Both the position numbers and the translations under genes were made by a program. From assembly GCA_016196825.1 (NCBI GenBank), contig JACPWY010000021.1, forward strand, positions 55,837-119,836: a stretch of DNA of 64,000 nucleotides, given 5' to 3'. Every line of letters starts with the position of its first letter. Within the stretch, counting starts at the first letter, position 1. The notes under the pieces were generated by a model. It ran no database searches. It was not told the origin of the DNA and was given only the letters and a program-made list of their open reading frames with translations. The DNA comes from Deltaproteobacteria bacterium. GTDB lineage: Bacteria; Bdellovibrionota; FAC87; UBA2466. Of this stretch, positions 1 through 10,986 are shown one piece after another.

Positions 1-3000
1 CTGAAAGGAAAGCGAGTCGGACAGGGACTCTACAACGTCGATGCCGCTGAGGCCAATCGGCTGGCGCGCGATGCCGATCGCCAGGCCGATCTACTGGCGC
101 GCGAACTGGGCCTTGATCCCAACGACCTTGGTCCGCTTAAAGACGAATCCCTCGCCTGGATTCGGGGCAAGGCGCTAGCCGACCATCGAGCTAAACTGAT
201 TCCGCGAATCAAAGAGCTCAGGGCCTGGGCAAACCGTTTCCGCGGCCAGACGATATTTTATGACCATGAGATTTTGGACGGAGTGATGTCGGTCGTCGGT
301 ACCGAAAGCGATATTGCGTCACGCTACGTGCCGATTTGGCTTCGGTTCTTCGGTGTCAGCTACCCGACCCCCTCGAGTCTCTCGCTCTCACGACTTCAGA
401 AACTCAATCGAGCACGGGCCGACATTCTGGCCTACTACCACCCCAATGTGCGGTATTCCCTCGCACAACTCTCCGAAGTGGAGGGGAGAATCATTCAGCC
501 CTGGGAGATCTTTGCGCCTCGCTCTTCAAAAACGTGGGCCAAGACGCCACGCGATGTGCAGGGACTTCTGAAGGAGCTTCGCTATGAGGCCGAGACGATT
601 TCGAAGAATTTCATGACCGGCGGCCCCGATACCGCACTCAATCCCTACACCGATCTCTCCGCGGAGGCGAAGACGACCGCCTCTCAGCAACTGCAACGGG
701 AGATGTTCGACGAAATACTATTAGGGCGCGGCGAAACATCACTGTCCCAAGGTATTTCTCCGCAATTTGCAGAACGGGCTGACGTTTTGAGGGAGCGCTA
801 TGGCGCCTCTCGCTTCAACACCTTTGTCGAAGATTATCTTGTGTCGCAGGGCATGGCTCTCCCGGAGGCAGAACGGCAGCAGCTTGAGGCGCTCAACCGT
901 CTGGCTGCTTGGGACGCGCGCCACTATGACCTCGTTGTGTCTCACGTGCGAGATGGGCGACCGCTGCGACGGTCGACCATTGAATCCGATATTCAAGACA
1001 CGCTGGTCGCCATGATCGATCCGACCCATAAGAGGCACTCCGAGTTCATTCAGACGAAGGACTCACCATTAGAGTTTGACTCAGAGGCCAACCCCGTCGC
1101 TACCGATGGACTCGATAAGGCGCCTTCCATATCGGACGCGGCGGAGGAGCTTCGCCAGATTCTTGGACAGGTCACTCCCAGTTACGACCTGCTAAACGCC
1201 ATCTCTGAGCGGGACTATGCACGCATGGCTTCCGCCCTTATGGCGAAGCCGGTCAACCGTTATCCCAATCTTTTGATCGTAAACGCAGACACAGCCGAGC
1301 CGGAAGCCGAATTAGAGCCAGCGGCAATCACACCACGCAAACCCCGCCCGGAGTACGAGGGACCCGTCATTCCCACAAAGACGGTCACCGAGCTGAAGGC
1401 TGAACGCCTACGGGCCCTTCAAATTGGAGAGGTTCCCAACGACCTTCGCGAAGCCCATCGCCTGATTTCCGGTCGCGAGGCCTTCACGCTCGTTCCAGCG
1501 CAGACCGTGATGGACGCTGTGCCTCCCGCCTCGCGCGATTTGGTCGCTCGCCTTCTTTCGCAAGGGATGACCCATCAGGGAATCGACGCTGCACTCTCTG
1601 AACTCATCAAGACGGGTTCCGTCACATCTGAGATGATCGCGGGCTACCGCATTGCTCGAGAGAATCAATTGACCTTGGATCTCATTATCCGTGCAGAGAA
1701 GGCTGGTACAATTTCAGGACGAGCGCAGGCCGAGCCGCTCTATCAGTGGTGCAATGATCGATATCTGCGCAAGAGAGCCGCATCCATTGCCCGTACTCCT
1801 AGGAAGCACATCTCTTCCCTTATGGAGGCCACGGATGCGGCAGGTTTTCCGCCGGAGTATCTTGAGAGCCAAGAACTCGTCGCTGGCTACTTCAAGAAAC
1901 ACGTAGTCATCCACGGTCAGGCTGAAGACCTGATCCGAAAGCTTTACCACTCGCCTGTCAGAGAGAGCATCATCGACGCACAGGTGACACTCGGCCTTTT
2001 GCCAGAAGCCACTGAAGCCCAAATTACGGCGAGGGCCGAAGCTCTGAGAAAAGATCTCAGAAGTCTCGCCAATACCGCCGAAAGCCCTCTAGTCCACGAA
2101 GAGGCAATACGACGCGTGGACCTCGCCGAGAAAATCCTGAAGGCCCCTCGCGAATACCCGGCCCGTTACATCGCTCCAAAGGTTTTTGCCGAGGTGCCCA
2201 AGATCCAACCAATCGAGGAAGATTTGCCTGAGATAGAGGCACTCTTCAATGATCGCCTGGCCAAACTCAAAGAGGGAATCCCCGAAGCGCAAAGAGGCGA
2301 TCTTGCGAAGACCTTGGATCGCGTGGCTCGTGGCGGTTTCTTCAAAGAACGGGATGCCTTCGCAGCCGATCTTGGCGCCGGTCGCTTGGAAGCGGGATCC
2401 CTCGAGCATGACTATCGCCAGAAGGTGCTCGATCTCATGCAATGCGAGGGAATCACAGCCCAGGCTAGGATCACGGGTGTTGCGACTACGGACGAAGAGG
2501 CAGTCAAGATTTTCGACGATCTCTTTGCCGCCTTCCAAAACCCCGACATTCGGTTCCGCGACACCCTTTTTGAGGCGGAGACGGCCGCGGCGGCGGCCAC
2601 AGGAATGAGCACCTCCCAGCTGCAGTTTGCGCAGAAGGTCGAGCGATTGGAAAGATATCTAGAGGCGCTGAAGGCCGAGGGGGTCCTGGTCGCAGACGGC
2701 AAGGGAAGTGTCTCGCCCCAGCTGCTGGCTCGTCTGTTCCGAGGGGCTGAGGTGATTAAGGCTTCGCTCTATCCAAAGATGCGCGTTGGGCCGTACGGTT
2801 ACTTTGGACTTGAGGCGACCCTGCTGAGAAGCCACCTCAAGGTGCCCTTTGAGGTCGTCATCGATCCGAGTATTCTCTCGAACCGCCGCCTGGTTTACCT
2901 TCTTTTGGATGGCAAGGGCACCGATGCAAAGATGGTGGGGGATCTCTTGATCGACGCCCTCAGCGAAGAGGGCGGGCAACTCATCGGCAGACTTGGCGAG

Positions 3001-3279
3001 GGGGAGGTGAAGGAACAGCTTTTCTATGAGCTCGCCCGACGCTGGCAATGGAATCGGGATATCCTAAACATCGCCACCCCTGAGGCCGTGGGAATCCCAA
3101 CTCGAACCGATGCCCAACTCATGCGTGGGCTCCAGCGTCTGAACCCCGAGTTAAAGGCCAGCGAGACGCCCCAGATCGTCACGCCTGAAATGGATCGGCC
3201 AGGGCAGATTATTCTTCCGAGTTCGGCGCAAGCGCCCGAGTCACAGCGACTGATCCTGCCGCCGGACTTCAAGAGGTAA
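1..3279 (+). CDS. Large hypothetical protein, 5' end outside the window (reading frame open from base 1)
   Basis: ORF 274..3279 continues in frame upstream to base 1 without a stop (LKGKRVGQGLYNVDAAEANRLARDADRQ...). No recognised domain. Confidence 0.8.
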   Translation: MKGKRVGQGLYNVDAAEANRLARDADRQADLLARELGLDPNDLGPLKDESLAWIRGKALADHRAKLIPRIKELRAWANRFRGQTIFYDHEILDGVMSVVGTESDIASRYVPIWLRFFGVSYPTPSSLSLSRLQKLNRARADILAYYHPNVRYSLAQLSEVEGRIIQPWEIFAPRSSKTWAKTPRDVQGLLKELRYEAETISKNFMTGGPDTALNPYTDLSAEAKTTASQQLQREMFDEILLGRGETSLSQGISPQFAERADVLRERYGASRFNTFVEDYLVSQGMALPEAERQQLEALNRLAAWDARHYDLVVSHVRDGRPLRRSTIESDIQDTLVAMIDPTHKRHSEFIQTKDSPLEFDSEANPVATDGLDKAPSISDAAEELRQILGQVTPSYDLLNAISERDYARMASALMAKPVNRYPNLLIVNADTAEPEAELEPAAITPRKPRPEYEGPVIPTKTVTELKAERLRALQIGEVPNDLREAHRLISGREAFTLVPAQTVMDAVPPASRDLVARLLSQGMTHQGIDAALSELIKTGSVTSEMIAGYRIARENQLTLDLIIRAEKAGTISGRAQAEPLYQWCNDRYLRKRAASIARTPRKHISSLMEATDAAGFPPEYLESQELVAGYFKKHVVIHGQAEDLIRKLYHSPVRESIIDAQVTLGLLPEATEAQITARAEALRKDLRSLANTAESPLVHEEAIRRVDLAEKILKAPREYPARYIAPKVFAEVPKIQPIEEDLPEIEALFNDRLAKLKEGIPEAQRGDLAKTLDRVARGGFFKERDAFAADLGAGRLEAGSLEHDYRQKVLDLMQCEGITAQARITGVATTDEEAVKIFDDLFAAFQNPDIRFRDTLFEAETAAAAATGMSTSQLQFAQKVERLERYLEALKAEGVLVADGKGSVSPQLLARLFRGAEVIKASLYPKMRVGPYGYFGLEATLLRSHLKVPFEVVIDPSILSNRRLVYLLLDGKGTDAKMVGDLLIDALSEEGGQLIGRLGEGEVKEQLFYELARRWQWNRDILNIATPEAVGIPTRTDAQLMRGLQRLNPELKASETPQIVTPEMDRPGQIILPSSAQAPESQRLILPPDFKR

Positions 3280-3283
3280 CCTC

Positions 3284-4354
3284 TCACAGAGCAACGCGCA
3301 CTAGAGCCGCAATCGCGTGCGTTTGATTCGTAATGTAGGTATAGGAAGCAGACGCCTTCAGCACCCAAAGACTCCCCTGTATTCCCGCGAAAATGCGCCC
3401 AACTACCAGATCGGGTCGGGCTACATTGCCATCGTCAAGATTCAACGCACCTGTGCCAGAGAAAAGGTTGGACCCTGCTATAGAACCCGTATAACTCGCC
3501 GAAACGGGGCCGCTGGCCGAGCCCGCGAGGCTCGCCGACCCAAAATTGATGTCGGCTCCGCCTCCCAAGAAAAGGGTCACAAGCGACAGGAGCGAAACAT
3601 TGGTAGAGAGTTCCAGAGGCACGGTGATAACCGTCGAGCGAACGCCCAGCTGATAGCTCAGGTTCATATTCATCGTAACCGTCTGACCACTGACATCGGT
3701 GTCTTGAGTGACATTCAGATTTGAACTCACGCCAATGAAACTGCTCGAATAGTTGATCCCGGTGGCGAAGGTCAGTCCGCCCCAGCCCACTAGAATGAGA
3801 CTCTTCGGAGTGATGAGGCGGTATTGGCCGTTCAGGCCGAACGACGTGCTCTGCACGTCCGCATTGGAGACCTTTTGAGAAACGATCATGCCGTTGAGAT
3901 AGAGAAAGAGCCGATCGGATCTCACTCCAAAAAGAGATGGGTTCAGTCCCACCGTCAAGGTGCCAGTGGCGCTTCCGCCAATGGCCGGCAGACTGTTGTT
4001 GGTGCTGAACGAAAGTGCGGCAAGACTCAACGAGGTCATGTTCACCTGCGCCTGGACCCCAGCCCCCACATCCAGTCGTTTGGGATTGGACGCGCGGTCC
4101 ACCCACAAAGAGCTGCCTGGCGAACTCGAAGCCTTCGCCACCGCCGTGTTCAGATTCGCTCGGGAAGAATCGCTCAGAAAGCCGCTATTAATCGTCGACT
4201 CGATCTGATCGGCCGTGTGATTGAGCGCGGTGTAAAGCGCATTTTCCGATGGCACATCGGACGCCCGGTCTACAATCGCAAACGGGGCGCCGACCGCCGA
4301 CTGTGATATCAAGAATAAGCTGGCCACGACGTGAATGGTTTTCATCCATTTCAT
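3284..4354 (-). CDS. Secreted/outer-membrane hypothetical protein, possibly beta-barrel (Lsa36-like)
   Basis: Signal peptide MKTIHVVASLFLISQSAVGA; alternating Ser/Thr/Gly-rich beta strands; likely start at MKWMKT within the longer ORF. Confidence 0.6.
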   Translation of the reverse strand: MKWMKTIHVVASLFLISQSAVGAPFAIVDRASDVPSENALYTALNHTADQIESTINSGFLSDSSRANLNTAVAKASSSPGSSLWVDRASNPKRLDVGAGVQAQVNMTSLSLAALSFSTNNSLPAIGGSATGTLTVGLNPSLFGVRSDRLFLYLNGMIVSQKVSNADVQSTSFGLNGQYRLITPKSLILVGWGGLTFATGINYSSSFIGVSSNLNVTQDTDVSGQTVTMNMNLSYQLGVRSTVITVPLELSTNVSLLSLVTLFLGGGADINFGSASLAGSASGPVSASYTGSIAGSNLFSGTGALNLDDGNVARPDLVVGRIFAGIQGSLWVLKASASYTYITNQTHAIAALVRVAL

Positions 4355-4690
4355 TTTACCCCAGCCCGCGTTCATCGGCTTGATTGCTGTCGTACACGGC
4401 AACACCCAACTTGGAATACTACGAGTCTAAGTAGATAATATTATGTACTATTCTGGCGTTGTTGTTGTGCGCGATCTAGCATACGACGATGACTGAGTGT
4501 CTTATCGCCCATCCTTCCCGCACGGGAGACTTGGCACATTGAGTGCAATACTAAGAAATCGGTAGTCAAGAGTTGTGTGGAAATGACGCTGAGTTTGAGA
4601 TCCCGATGAACGTTTTCATTCGTATTCCTGTTGAGTGGTCGCACTCTCTTGGTTTTCTAGTCCCCTACCCCCCAGCTCCGAAATGGAGCA

Positions 4691-4732
4691 GTCGTGGCCT
4701 GGTGGCCGAGTGATCGGCAGCCAGGCTACGAC
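4691..4732. terminator. Strong stem-loop downstream of ppsR, terminator-like
   Basis: GTCGTGGCCTGG-TG-GCCGA-GTGA-TCGGC-AG-CCAGGCTACGAC: about 19-bp stem with GTGA (GNRA) loop; TTTT follows on the + strand. Confidence 0.5.
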
Positions 4733-4759
4733 TTTTCGCCCTAGCCCAATTCCCGAAAC

Positions 4760-5590
4760 TTACGAGCCCAGCTTTTCCGGATAGTTATTGCGGATGACCT
4801 TTTCGACCTCGGCGGCAGTCTCTTCAAGGGCTTTGCCGGTCACATCAAACACTGGCCAGCGCCGATTTCGTTTGAAGACATCCTTGCAGTATTCGATCTC
4901 TTCCACCACGTGATCAAGGTTCGCATACCGTGCCTCGGGATCTTCTCCCATCTTAATCAAGCGCTCTCGCCGAATACGGACTAGAGTATTCGCATCAATG
5001 ATGAGCCCAATGATCTTCTTTTGATCCACTGTGAACAATGGCTCCGGCAGCGGTATCCCTTTCACGAGCGGCACGTTGGCCACCTTCCAGCCTTTATAGG
5101 AGAGATAGATCGAAAGGGGCGTCTTACTCGTCCGCGAAAGGCCGACTAGAATAATGTCAGCCGCCTCGAGATTGTCGGCATACCGACCGTCGTCATGTTT
5201 TACCGTAAACTCGATCGCCTCGATGCGCTTAAAGTAGTACTCATTCACCTGATGAAAAAGGCCTGGCTGCGAATGGGGATCTTTCTTGAGATACTTACCG
5301 AGCACCTCAAAGACCGGACCCAGCAGATCCACACAAGGCACTCCCGACTGAAGCGATAGATTGGTGATGAAGCTTCTGAGCGAATCCGAGACCACCGTGT
5401 AAACCACGATCGCCCGAGTCTGGTGGGCCTCCTCGAAAATACTCGCCACCTGCGCCTCGGTACGGATGTTCTTGTAGCGCGCAATCTTGAGATTATCCCG
5501 CACGTATTGAACGAGGGCGGCCTTGATCATCTGATCGGCCGTCTCGCCCGTGCCATCAGACAGAACAAAAATGGTCAGTTTATCGCTCAA
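4760..5590 (-). CDS. ppsR: Pyruvate, water dikinase regulatory protein (DUF299 kinase/pyrophosphorylase)
   Basis: MSDKLTIFVLSDGTGETADQMIKAAL..., VGLSRTSKTPLSIYLSYKGWKVANVPLV motif typical of the family. Confidence 0.92.
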   Translation of the reverse strand: MSDKLTIFVLSDGTGETADQMIKAALVQYVRDNLKIARYKNIRTEAQVASIFEEAHQTRAIVVYTVVSDSLRSFITNLSLQSGVPCVDLLGPVFEVLGKYLKKDPHSQPGLFHQVNEYYFKRIEAIEFTVKHDDGRYADNLEAADIILVGLSRTSKTPLSIYLSYKGWKVANVPLVKGIPLPEPLFTVDQKKIIGLIIDANTLVRIRRERLIKMGEDPEARYANLDHVVEEIEYCKDVFKRNRRWPVFDVTGKALEETAAEVEKVIRNNYPEKLGS

Positions 5591-5664
5591 CGCCCCGTCC
5601 TCTCTCGATATTCATAATTCAGCCAGTGACCCCTGGCAAAGCGTATCGCCTGTGAGAATGATCC

Positions 5665-6942
5665 TCATGGAATCAATTTCAGCTGACTAGCATCCCAGCG
5701 CATGATCTTGATCCGCAACCAGGTGCCATCTTCCTGATACTTCGTCTCAAGGACCTTCGAATGCTCGTAAATCTGTGATTGCAGCTCTGCTTCCTTGTAC
5801 GGCACCACCACCTCGAGCTCCATCATGTCACGCTCAAAGAACCCGTAGATCGAGTTGCGCAGTTTCTGCATGTCAGCAGGGCTATAGGCCGACACGGCCA
5901 GGCTATCGATGTATTTTCGCTCCACGATCTTGGGCAAGAGCACATCCTTCACGCGGTCCGCCTTGTTGAAGACCAGAAACGTCGGTTTATCGCCGGCACC
6001 GATCTCCTCTAACACCTCGTCAGTGACCTTCATCTGATCTCGAAAGTTAGGCGAGGAGAGATCGACAACATGAAGGAGCACATCCGCGTCCAAAACCTCA
6101 GCCAGCGTGGATTTGAAGGAGGCCACCAGCGAGTGAGGAAGATTCTTAATAAATCCCACCGTGTCACTCAAGAGAATCGGCGGCCGGGTCTTGGGATCGA
6201 TCACTCTCACGGTGGAATCAAGGGTCGCGAAAAGTCGGTCATCGACGTACACCTCGCCGACCGTGAGATGATTCATGAGCGTGGACTTGCCGGCGTTTGT
6301 GTACCCAACAATGGCAACGCGCAAGAACCGATCCCTGTGATGGCGCTGCACCGACCGTTGCGACACCATGTGCAGGAGCTCTTCCTTGAGCTTGGAAATT
6401 CTTCGGCGGATGAGGCGCCTATCGAGTTCGATCTGGCGTTCTCCGACGCCTCTGAGTCCGATGCCGCCGCGCTGACGTTCCAGGTGGGTCCACCGACGAG
6501 TCAGATGGGTCAATAGATACTCTAAGGTCGCCACCTCAACTTGGGTTTTGGCCTCTTTTGTACGGGCGTGTTTGGAAAAGATATCGAGGATGATTCCAGT
6601 TCTATCCACAACGCGGCAGCCGGTCCCCGTCTCGAGATTCTTTTGCTGGGTCCCAGACAACTCCCCATCAAATACAATGAGTGAAATTTCAGCGTCTTTC
6701 GCTCTTTGGGCCAACTCCTCGACTTTCCCCGACCCGACATAGGTTGAGGGATCGGGGCGAGCGCGGCGTTGAATGACCTGTTCGATCACTTTTCCGCCCA
6801 CTGTTTCGATGAGACGGTTGAGCTCCTCGAGATCCGATTCTATCTCTGCCGCTGAATTCTCGGGGAACTGGACGCATGCGGCAATAACCCGTTCCTCTTC
6901 ATCCTGTTGCCGGTACCGACTCCCCTTGTTCTTAAACTCCAT
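5665..6942 (-). CDS. hflX: GTPase HflX
   Basis: GYTNAGKSTLMNHL, DTVGFIKNLPHSLVASFKSTLAEV, NKADRV; N-terminal HflX domain (YVGSGKVEEL). Start MEFKNKGS chosen at 6942. Confidence 0.95.
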   Translation of the reverse strand: MEFKNKGSRYRQQDEEERVIAACVQFPENSAAEIESDLEELNRLIETVGGKVIEQVIQRRARPDPSTYVGSGKVEELAQRAKDAEISLIVFDGELSGTQQKNLETGTGCRVVDRTGIILDIFSKHARTKEAKTQVEVATLEYLLTHLTRRWTHLERQRGGIGLRGVGERQIELDRRLIRRRISKLKEELLHMVSQRSVQRHHRDRFLRVAIVGYTNAGKSTLMNHLTVGEVYVDDRLFATLDSTVRVIDPKTRPPILLSDTVGFIKNLPHSLVASFKSTLAEVLDADVLLHVVDLSSPNFRDQMKVTDEVLEEIGAGDKPTFLVFNKADRVKDVLLPKIVERKYIDSLAVSAYSPADMQKLRNSIYGFFERDMMELEVVVPYKEAELQSQIYEHSKVLETKYQEDGTWLRIKIMRWDASQLKLIP

Positions 6943-7324
6943 CGAAAACGCACACCCCGAGTTGATTGAGCGAAGCCTTTCCAAAAGTTTTTTCTGCAAC
7001 CTTGGCGGCCTTCTCATCCTCGGTCAGCACGAGAACCTTCGCCCAGCCATTTTTCACCATTTGATCGACAAGCTGAGATGCCTCGGCAAACGGCTCCCGA
7101 TCCAGACAAATCAATGGAAAAGGCAGGCGCGCCATCGTCGGAACAAATACCGGTGCTTGCTCGCCGGAAAGAACGAAACGCGAAACCGTACCTCCCATTT
7201 GCCAATCGATCCATTGGATCAAACGTCCACTCAATGGCCGCATTTCTTCACGACCGCTCAGTCCAATCCACACGCAGTCCCACGCCTCGGTCAGAACTTC
7301 AGCATCCTTTGTTCGCTTTACCAT
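6932..7324 (-). CDS. Small conserved protein resembling a stand-alone M17 leucyl-aminopeptidase N-terminal (macro-like) domain
   Basis: DCVWIGLSGREEMRPLSGRLIQWIDWQMGGTVSRFVLSGE resembles the peptidase M17 N-terminal pattern; overlaps hflX start. Confidence 0.5.
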   Translation of the reverse strand: MVKRTKDAEVLTEAWDCVWIGLSGREEMRPLSGRLIQWIDWQMGGTVSRFVLSGEQAPVFVPTMARLPFPLICLDREPFAEASQLVDQMVKNGWAKVLVLTEDEKAAKVAEKTFGKASLNQLGVCVFDGV

Positions 7325-7329
7325 CGCGA

Positions 7330-7758
7330 TCAGGGGGCCTTATTTGGCACCGGATTGTTGATCCGAATGCGATCCAAGACAGCATTCACGAACTTGGGAG
7401 AATCCTCATCGGCAAAGCTCTTCGCCAGTTCGATCATCTCATTGATGCTAACCGTGGCAGGGATCTCATCGCAATAGAGGAGCTCAAAAACCCCCATTCT
7501 CAAGACATTTCTATCGACTCGCCCCATCCGATCGACACGCCAATGGCTCGCCGCCTCCTCGATCTTGGCGTCAATTTCCTTCAGGCGGTCCATGACGCCC
7601 TTGATCAGCCTCTCCACAAAGGCCGCCTCGGCGCCCTCGGATTCAAAATTCGCCCGAAAATAATCCAGACCTGTATCCAGGGTTAGGTTCTTTTGCACGT
7701 CCAGCTGGTAGAGCACCTGAAGAGCCTGACTTCGGCTCGTGTGGCGGACGGTTTTCAT
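7330..7758 (-). CDS. nusB: Transcription antitermination factor NusB
   Basis: [13 protein letters not shown] ... [52 protein letters not shown]. Confidence 0.95.
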   Translation of the reverse strand: MKTVRHTSRSQALQVLYQLDVQKNLTLDTGLDYFRANFESEGAEAAFVERLIKGVMDRLKEIDAKIEEAASHWRVDRMGRVDRNVLRMGVFELLYCDEIPATVSINEMIELAKSFADEDSPKFVNAVLDRIRINNPVPNKAP

Positions 7759-8987
7759 AGGCTTCCGTATATCGGAAACCGGCCACAGACGTCAGCAACT
7801 TCCTTTCTTAGGACGGAAAGGCCCGTCTCGTCGGGGGCGGCCAGGGCCTTTGTGATCATCCCCGACAACCACTTCATCTCCGCTTCGCCCAAGCCCCTCG
7901 CTGAAATCGAAGGAGTGCCAAGACGAATTCCGCTGGTCACAAACGGACTCTGAGTCTCAAACGGGACCGTGTTCTTATTCACCGTGAGCCCCACCTTATC
8001 GAGCCGTTCCTCGGCCCACTTACCGGTGAGCCCGTTCTTCCTGAGATCCACGAGCATCAGGTGGGTGTCCGTCCCACCACTCACCAGATCAAATCCCTGT
8101 TCGAGCAGCCCCTCCGCAAGCGCCTTCGCATTCTTAACGATACGGGCCTGGTAGGTCTTGAATTCGGGCTTCAGAGCCTCCCCGAGCGCTACGGCTTTCG
8201 CGGCGATGACATGCATTAACGGACCACCCTGAATGCCCGGGAAAATTTTCGAGTTGATCGTTTTAGCAGCGGCCTCCCTACAAAGGATCAATCCCCCGCG
8301 GGGACCCCGCAACGTCTTGTGTGTGGTCGTCGTCACGAAATCAGCATGCGGAACGGGCGACGGGTGAAGGCCGGCGGCCACAAGACCGGCAATGTGTGCC
8401 ATATCCACCATGAAAAGAGCGCCACACTCTTTGGCGATCTGCGAAAAGATTTCAAAATTGATCACGCGAGGATAAGCACTGGCGCCCGCCACAATCAGCT
8501 GTGGCCGGTGTTTCATCGCCAGCGCGCGAACCTCATCATAGTCGATGAGACAATCCGTCTGCCTTACACCGTAGGAAACCACCTTGAAGAGAATCCCAGA
8601 AAAATTCACCGGACTCCCGTGTGTCAGGTGTCCCCCGTGAGAGAGGTGCATCCCTAGTATCGTATCGCCGGGCCTGAGCGCAGCCAGGTAGACTGCCATG
8701 TTGGCCTGCGAACCCGAATGCGGCTGAACATTTACGTGTTCGGAACCAAAGAGTGCTTTTGCACGCTCGATGGCTAGCTTTTCGACCTCATCGACGAACT
8801 CGCATCCGCCATAATATCGCTTCCCCGGATAGCCTTCCGCGTACTTGTTCGTGAGAACGCTTCCCTGAGCCTCAAGCACGTCGGTCGAGACAATGTTTTC
8901 GCTGGGAATAAGTTCGAGAGTGTCCTGCTGACGCTTTAACTCTTTGCGGATCCAGCGGTAAACATCGGGATCATTTGTCGAGAGCAT
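7755..8987 (-). CDS. glyA: Serine hydroxymethyltransferase
   Basis: [47 protein letters not shown] motifs. Confidence 0.97.
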   Translation of the reverse strand: MLSTNDPDVYRWIRKELKRQQDTLELIPSENIVSTDVLEAQGSVLTNKYAEGYPGKRYYGGCEFVDEVEKLAIERAKALFGSEHVNVQPHSGSQANMAVYLAALRPGDTILGMHLSHGGHLTHGSPVNFSGILFKVVSYGVRQTDCLIDYDEVRALAMKHRPQLIVAGASAYPRVINFEIFSQIAKECGALFMVDMAHIAGLVAAGLHPSPVPHADFVTTTTHKTLRGPRGGLILCREAAAKTINSKIFPGIQGGPLMHVIAAKAVALGEALKPEFKTYQARIVKNAKALAEGLLEQGFDLVSGGTDTHLMLVDLRKNGLTGKWAEERLDKVGLTVNKNTVPFETQSPFVTSGIRLGTPSISARGLGEAEMKWLSGMITKALAAPDETGLSVLRKEVADVCGRFPIYGSL

Positions 8988-9426
8988 TGAAGTTTTTCTC
9001 CATGGCCGAGATGAGATCGACCCGTTTTTGATGTCGCCCCCCCTGAAACTTGGCTTTCACAAACGCTCGGCACACATCGAGGGCCACCTCGGCCCCAATG
9101 AGTCTGGACCCAAAGCTGATGATGTTGGCATCGTTGTGCTCCCGTGAAAGACGGGCCGCCGTGGCATCCGTGACACTTGCCGCCCGCACTCCCCTTACCT
9201 TATTCGCCGCGATCGCAACGCCCAAGCCCGACCCACAGACTAAAATCCCAAGCGTTTTTTCAGCAACCACTTTTCGTCCGACACTTTCAGCAAACGTCGG
9301 ATAGTCACACGACTCCTCCGAATGGCACCCGCAGTCATCAAGACTCACGCCTTCTGCAGTGAGCACTGCGATCACGCTTTTCTTAAGCGCAAAACCCGCG
9401 TGGTCAGAGCCAATATAGATTTTCAT
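8971..9426 (-). CDS. rpiB: Ribose 5-phosphate isomerase B
   Basis: [56 protein letters not shown]. Confidence 0.95.
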   Translation of the reverse strand: MKIYIGSDHAGFALKKSVIAVLTAEGVSLDDCGCHSEESCDYPTFAESVGRKVVAEKTLGILVCGSGLGVAIAANKVRGVRAASVTDATAARLSREHNDANIISFGSRLIGAEVALDVCRAFVKAKFQGGRHQKRVDLISAMEKNFNALDK

Positions 9427-10655
9427 GCTTTTTTGAGAATTAGACAGCCGTTTGTTCCGCCAAAGCCAAATGAGTTGGAGAGAGCATAATCGAGCTTACG
9501 CTCCTGCGCCCGGTTGGCGACATAATTGAGGTCGCATTCCGGGCTCGGATTCTCAAGATTGATAGTCGGCGGCACAACCTGATTCATCAGGGCCTGCACA
9601 CAGTACATCGCCTCGATGGCGCCCGCCGCGCCGAGAAGATGCCCCGTCATTGACTTGGTCGAGCTGACGGTCAATTTCTTCGCGTGATCTCTGAAAACCG
9701 ACTTAATGGCAGTGGTCTCCATGATGTCGCCGATAGGAGTGGATGTGCCGTGAGCATTCACGTACCCGATTCTGTCAGCGCTCAACTTCGCGTCCTTGAG
9801 CGCCAACCGCATGCAATTGGCCCCACCCTCGCCATTGGGGCTAGGCTGGGTCATGTGGTAGGCGTCAGCATTCAAACCGTAACCTACGATCTCAGCCAAG
9901 ATTTTGGCGCCTCGCTTCTGCGCATGTTCCAAGTTCTCAAGGATCAGAACGGCAGCCCCTTCGCCCATCACAAATCCGTCGCGATCTTTATCGAAAGGGC
10001 GCGACGCCCGTGTGGGCTCATCGTTCCGGGAGGACAGCGCCCGAAGCGCACAAAAACCGGCCACGCCCAACTCACAGATAACCGCTTCAGCGCCACCAGC
10101 CACCATCACATCAACATCTCCGCGCTGGATGAGGCGCATGGCCTCTCCAATTGAGTGGGAGCTCGACGAACAGGCGGTCGTAATACAGGTGTTGGGTCCC
10201 CGAAATCCGTAACGAATCGACACCTGGCCGGCGGCCAGATTGGCGATCACCATGGGAATGAAAAACGGGCTCACCCGACGCGGCCCCTTTTCCATAAGCT
10301 CCTTGTGCTGCGCCTGAATCTCGGCCAGTCCGCCCAACCCCACACCAATGCAACAGCCGATGCGGTCGAGGTCTTCCTTCTCCTTGTCGATCCCAGAACC
10401 CTTCAGCGCCTCATCAGACGCGACAAGCGCGAACTGAATAAACCGCTCCATCTTTTTGATATCTTTAATGGGAATGTGCTGGTCGGCCTGGTAGCCCTTC
10501 ACCTCGCCAGCTATTCGGCAGCTGTACTGAGCAGCGTCGAATTGGGTGATAGTGCCTACGCCTGAGACCCCTTTCATAAGGGAATCCCAATTTTGTTGAG
10601 CGTTAAGTCCGATGGGGCTGATGGCCCCAATCCCTGTGACGACGATTCGGGGCAT
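9423..10655 (-). CDS. fabF: 3-oxoacyl-[acyl-carrier-protein] synthase II
   Basis: TACSSSSHSIGEAMRLIQRGD, NAHGTSTPIGD, KSMTGHLLGAAGAIEA; full length. Confidence 0.96.
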   Translation of the reverse strand: MPRIVVTGIGAISPIGLNAQQNWDSLMKGVSGVGTITQFDAAQYSCRIAGEVKGYQADQHIPIKDIKKMERFIQFALVASDEALKGSGIDKEKEDLDRIGCCIGVGLGGLAEIQAQHKELMEKGPRRVSPFFIPMVIANLAAGQVSIRYGFRGPNTCITTACSSSSHSIGEAMRLIQRGDVDVMVAGGAEAVICELGVAGFCALRALSSRNDEPTRASRPFDKDRDGFVMGEGAAVLILENLEHAQKRGAKILAEIVGYGLNADAYHMTQPSPNGEGGANCMRLALKDAKLSADRIGYVNAHGTSTPIGDIMETTAIKSVFRDHAKKLTVSSTKSMTGHLLGAAGAIEAMYCVQALMNQVVPPTINLENPSPECDLNYVANRAQERKLDYALSNSFGFGGTNGCLILKKA

Positions 10656-10660
10656 GAATG

Positions 10661-10894
10661 TTAGTTAACCTTGGCTTTGATATAGTTCACTACGTCGTTG
10701 ACCGTCTTAATCTTCTCAGCATCTTCGTCCGGGATCTCAAGATCAAACTCCTCTTCCATCGTCATCACGAGCTCAACGATGTCGAGCGAGTCCGCTCCCA
10801 GATCATCAATAAAAGAGGCCTCGGGAGTCACGCTCTCAGTGTCCACGCCCAACTGCTCCACGATAATGCCTTTAACCTTTTCTTCTACGGACAT
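10661..10894 (-). CDS. acpP: Acyl carrier protein
   Basis: [18 protein letters not shown]...[35 protein letters not shown]. Confidence 0.97.
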   Translation of the reverse strand: MSVEEKVKGIIVEQLGVDTESVTPEASFIDDLGADSLDIVELVMTMEEEFDLEIPDEDAEKIKTVNDVVNYIKAKVN

Positions 10895-10986
10895 ACTGTC
10901 AGTCTCCTGCTTGTTGAAAAAAGTACGCAAAAATCTACCTCAGGAGATTCTACCTTGCAAGTAAAGAGGATCTACTGGAAATGACA

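Noticed and set aside
2089-2538. Antisense ORFs inside the first large gene
   Set aside because: Shadow ORFs opposite a well-supported frame; no recognisable motifs.
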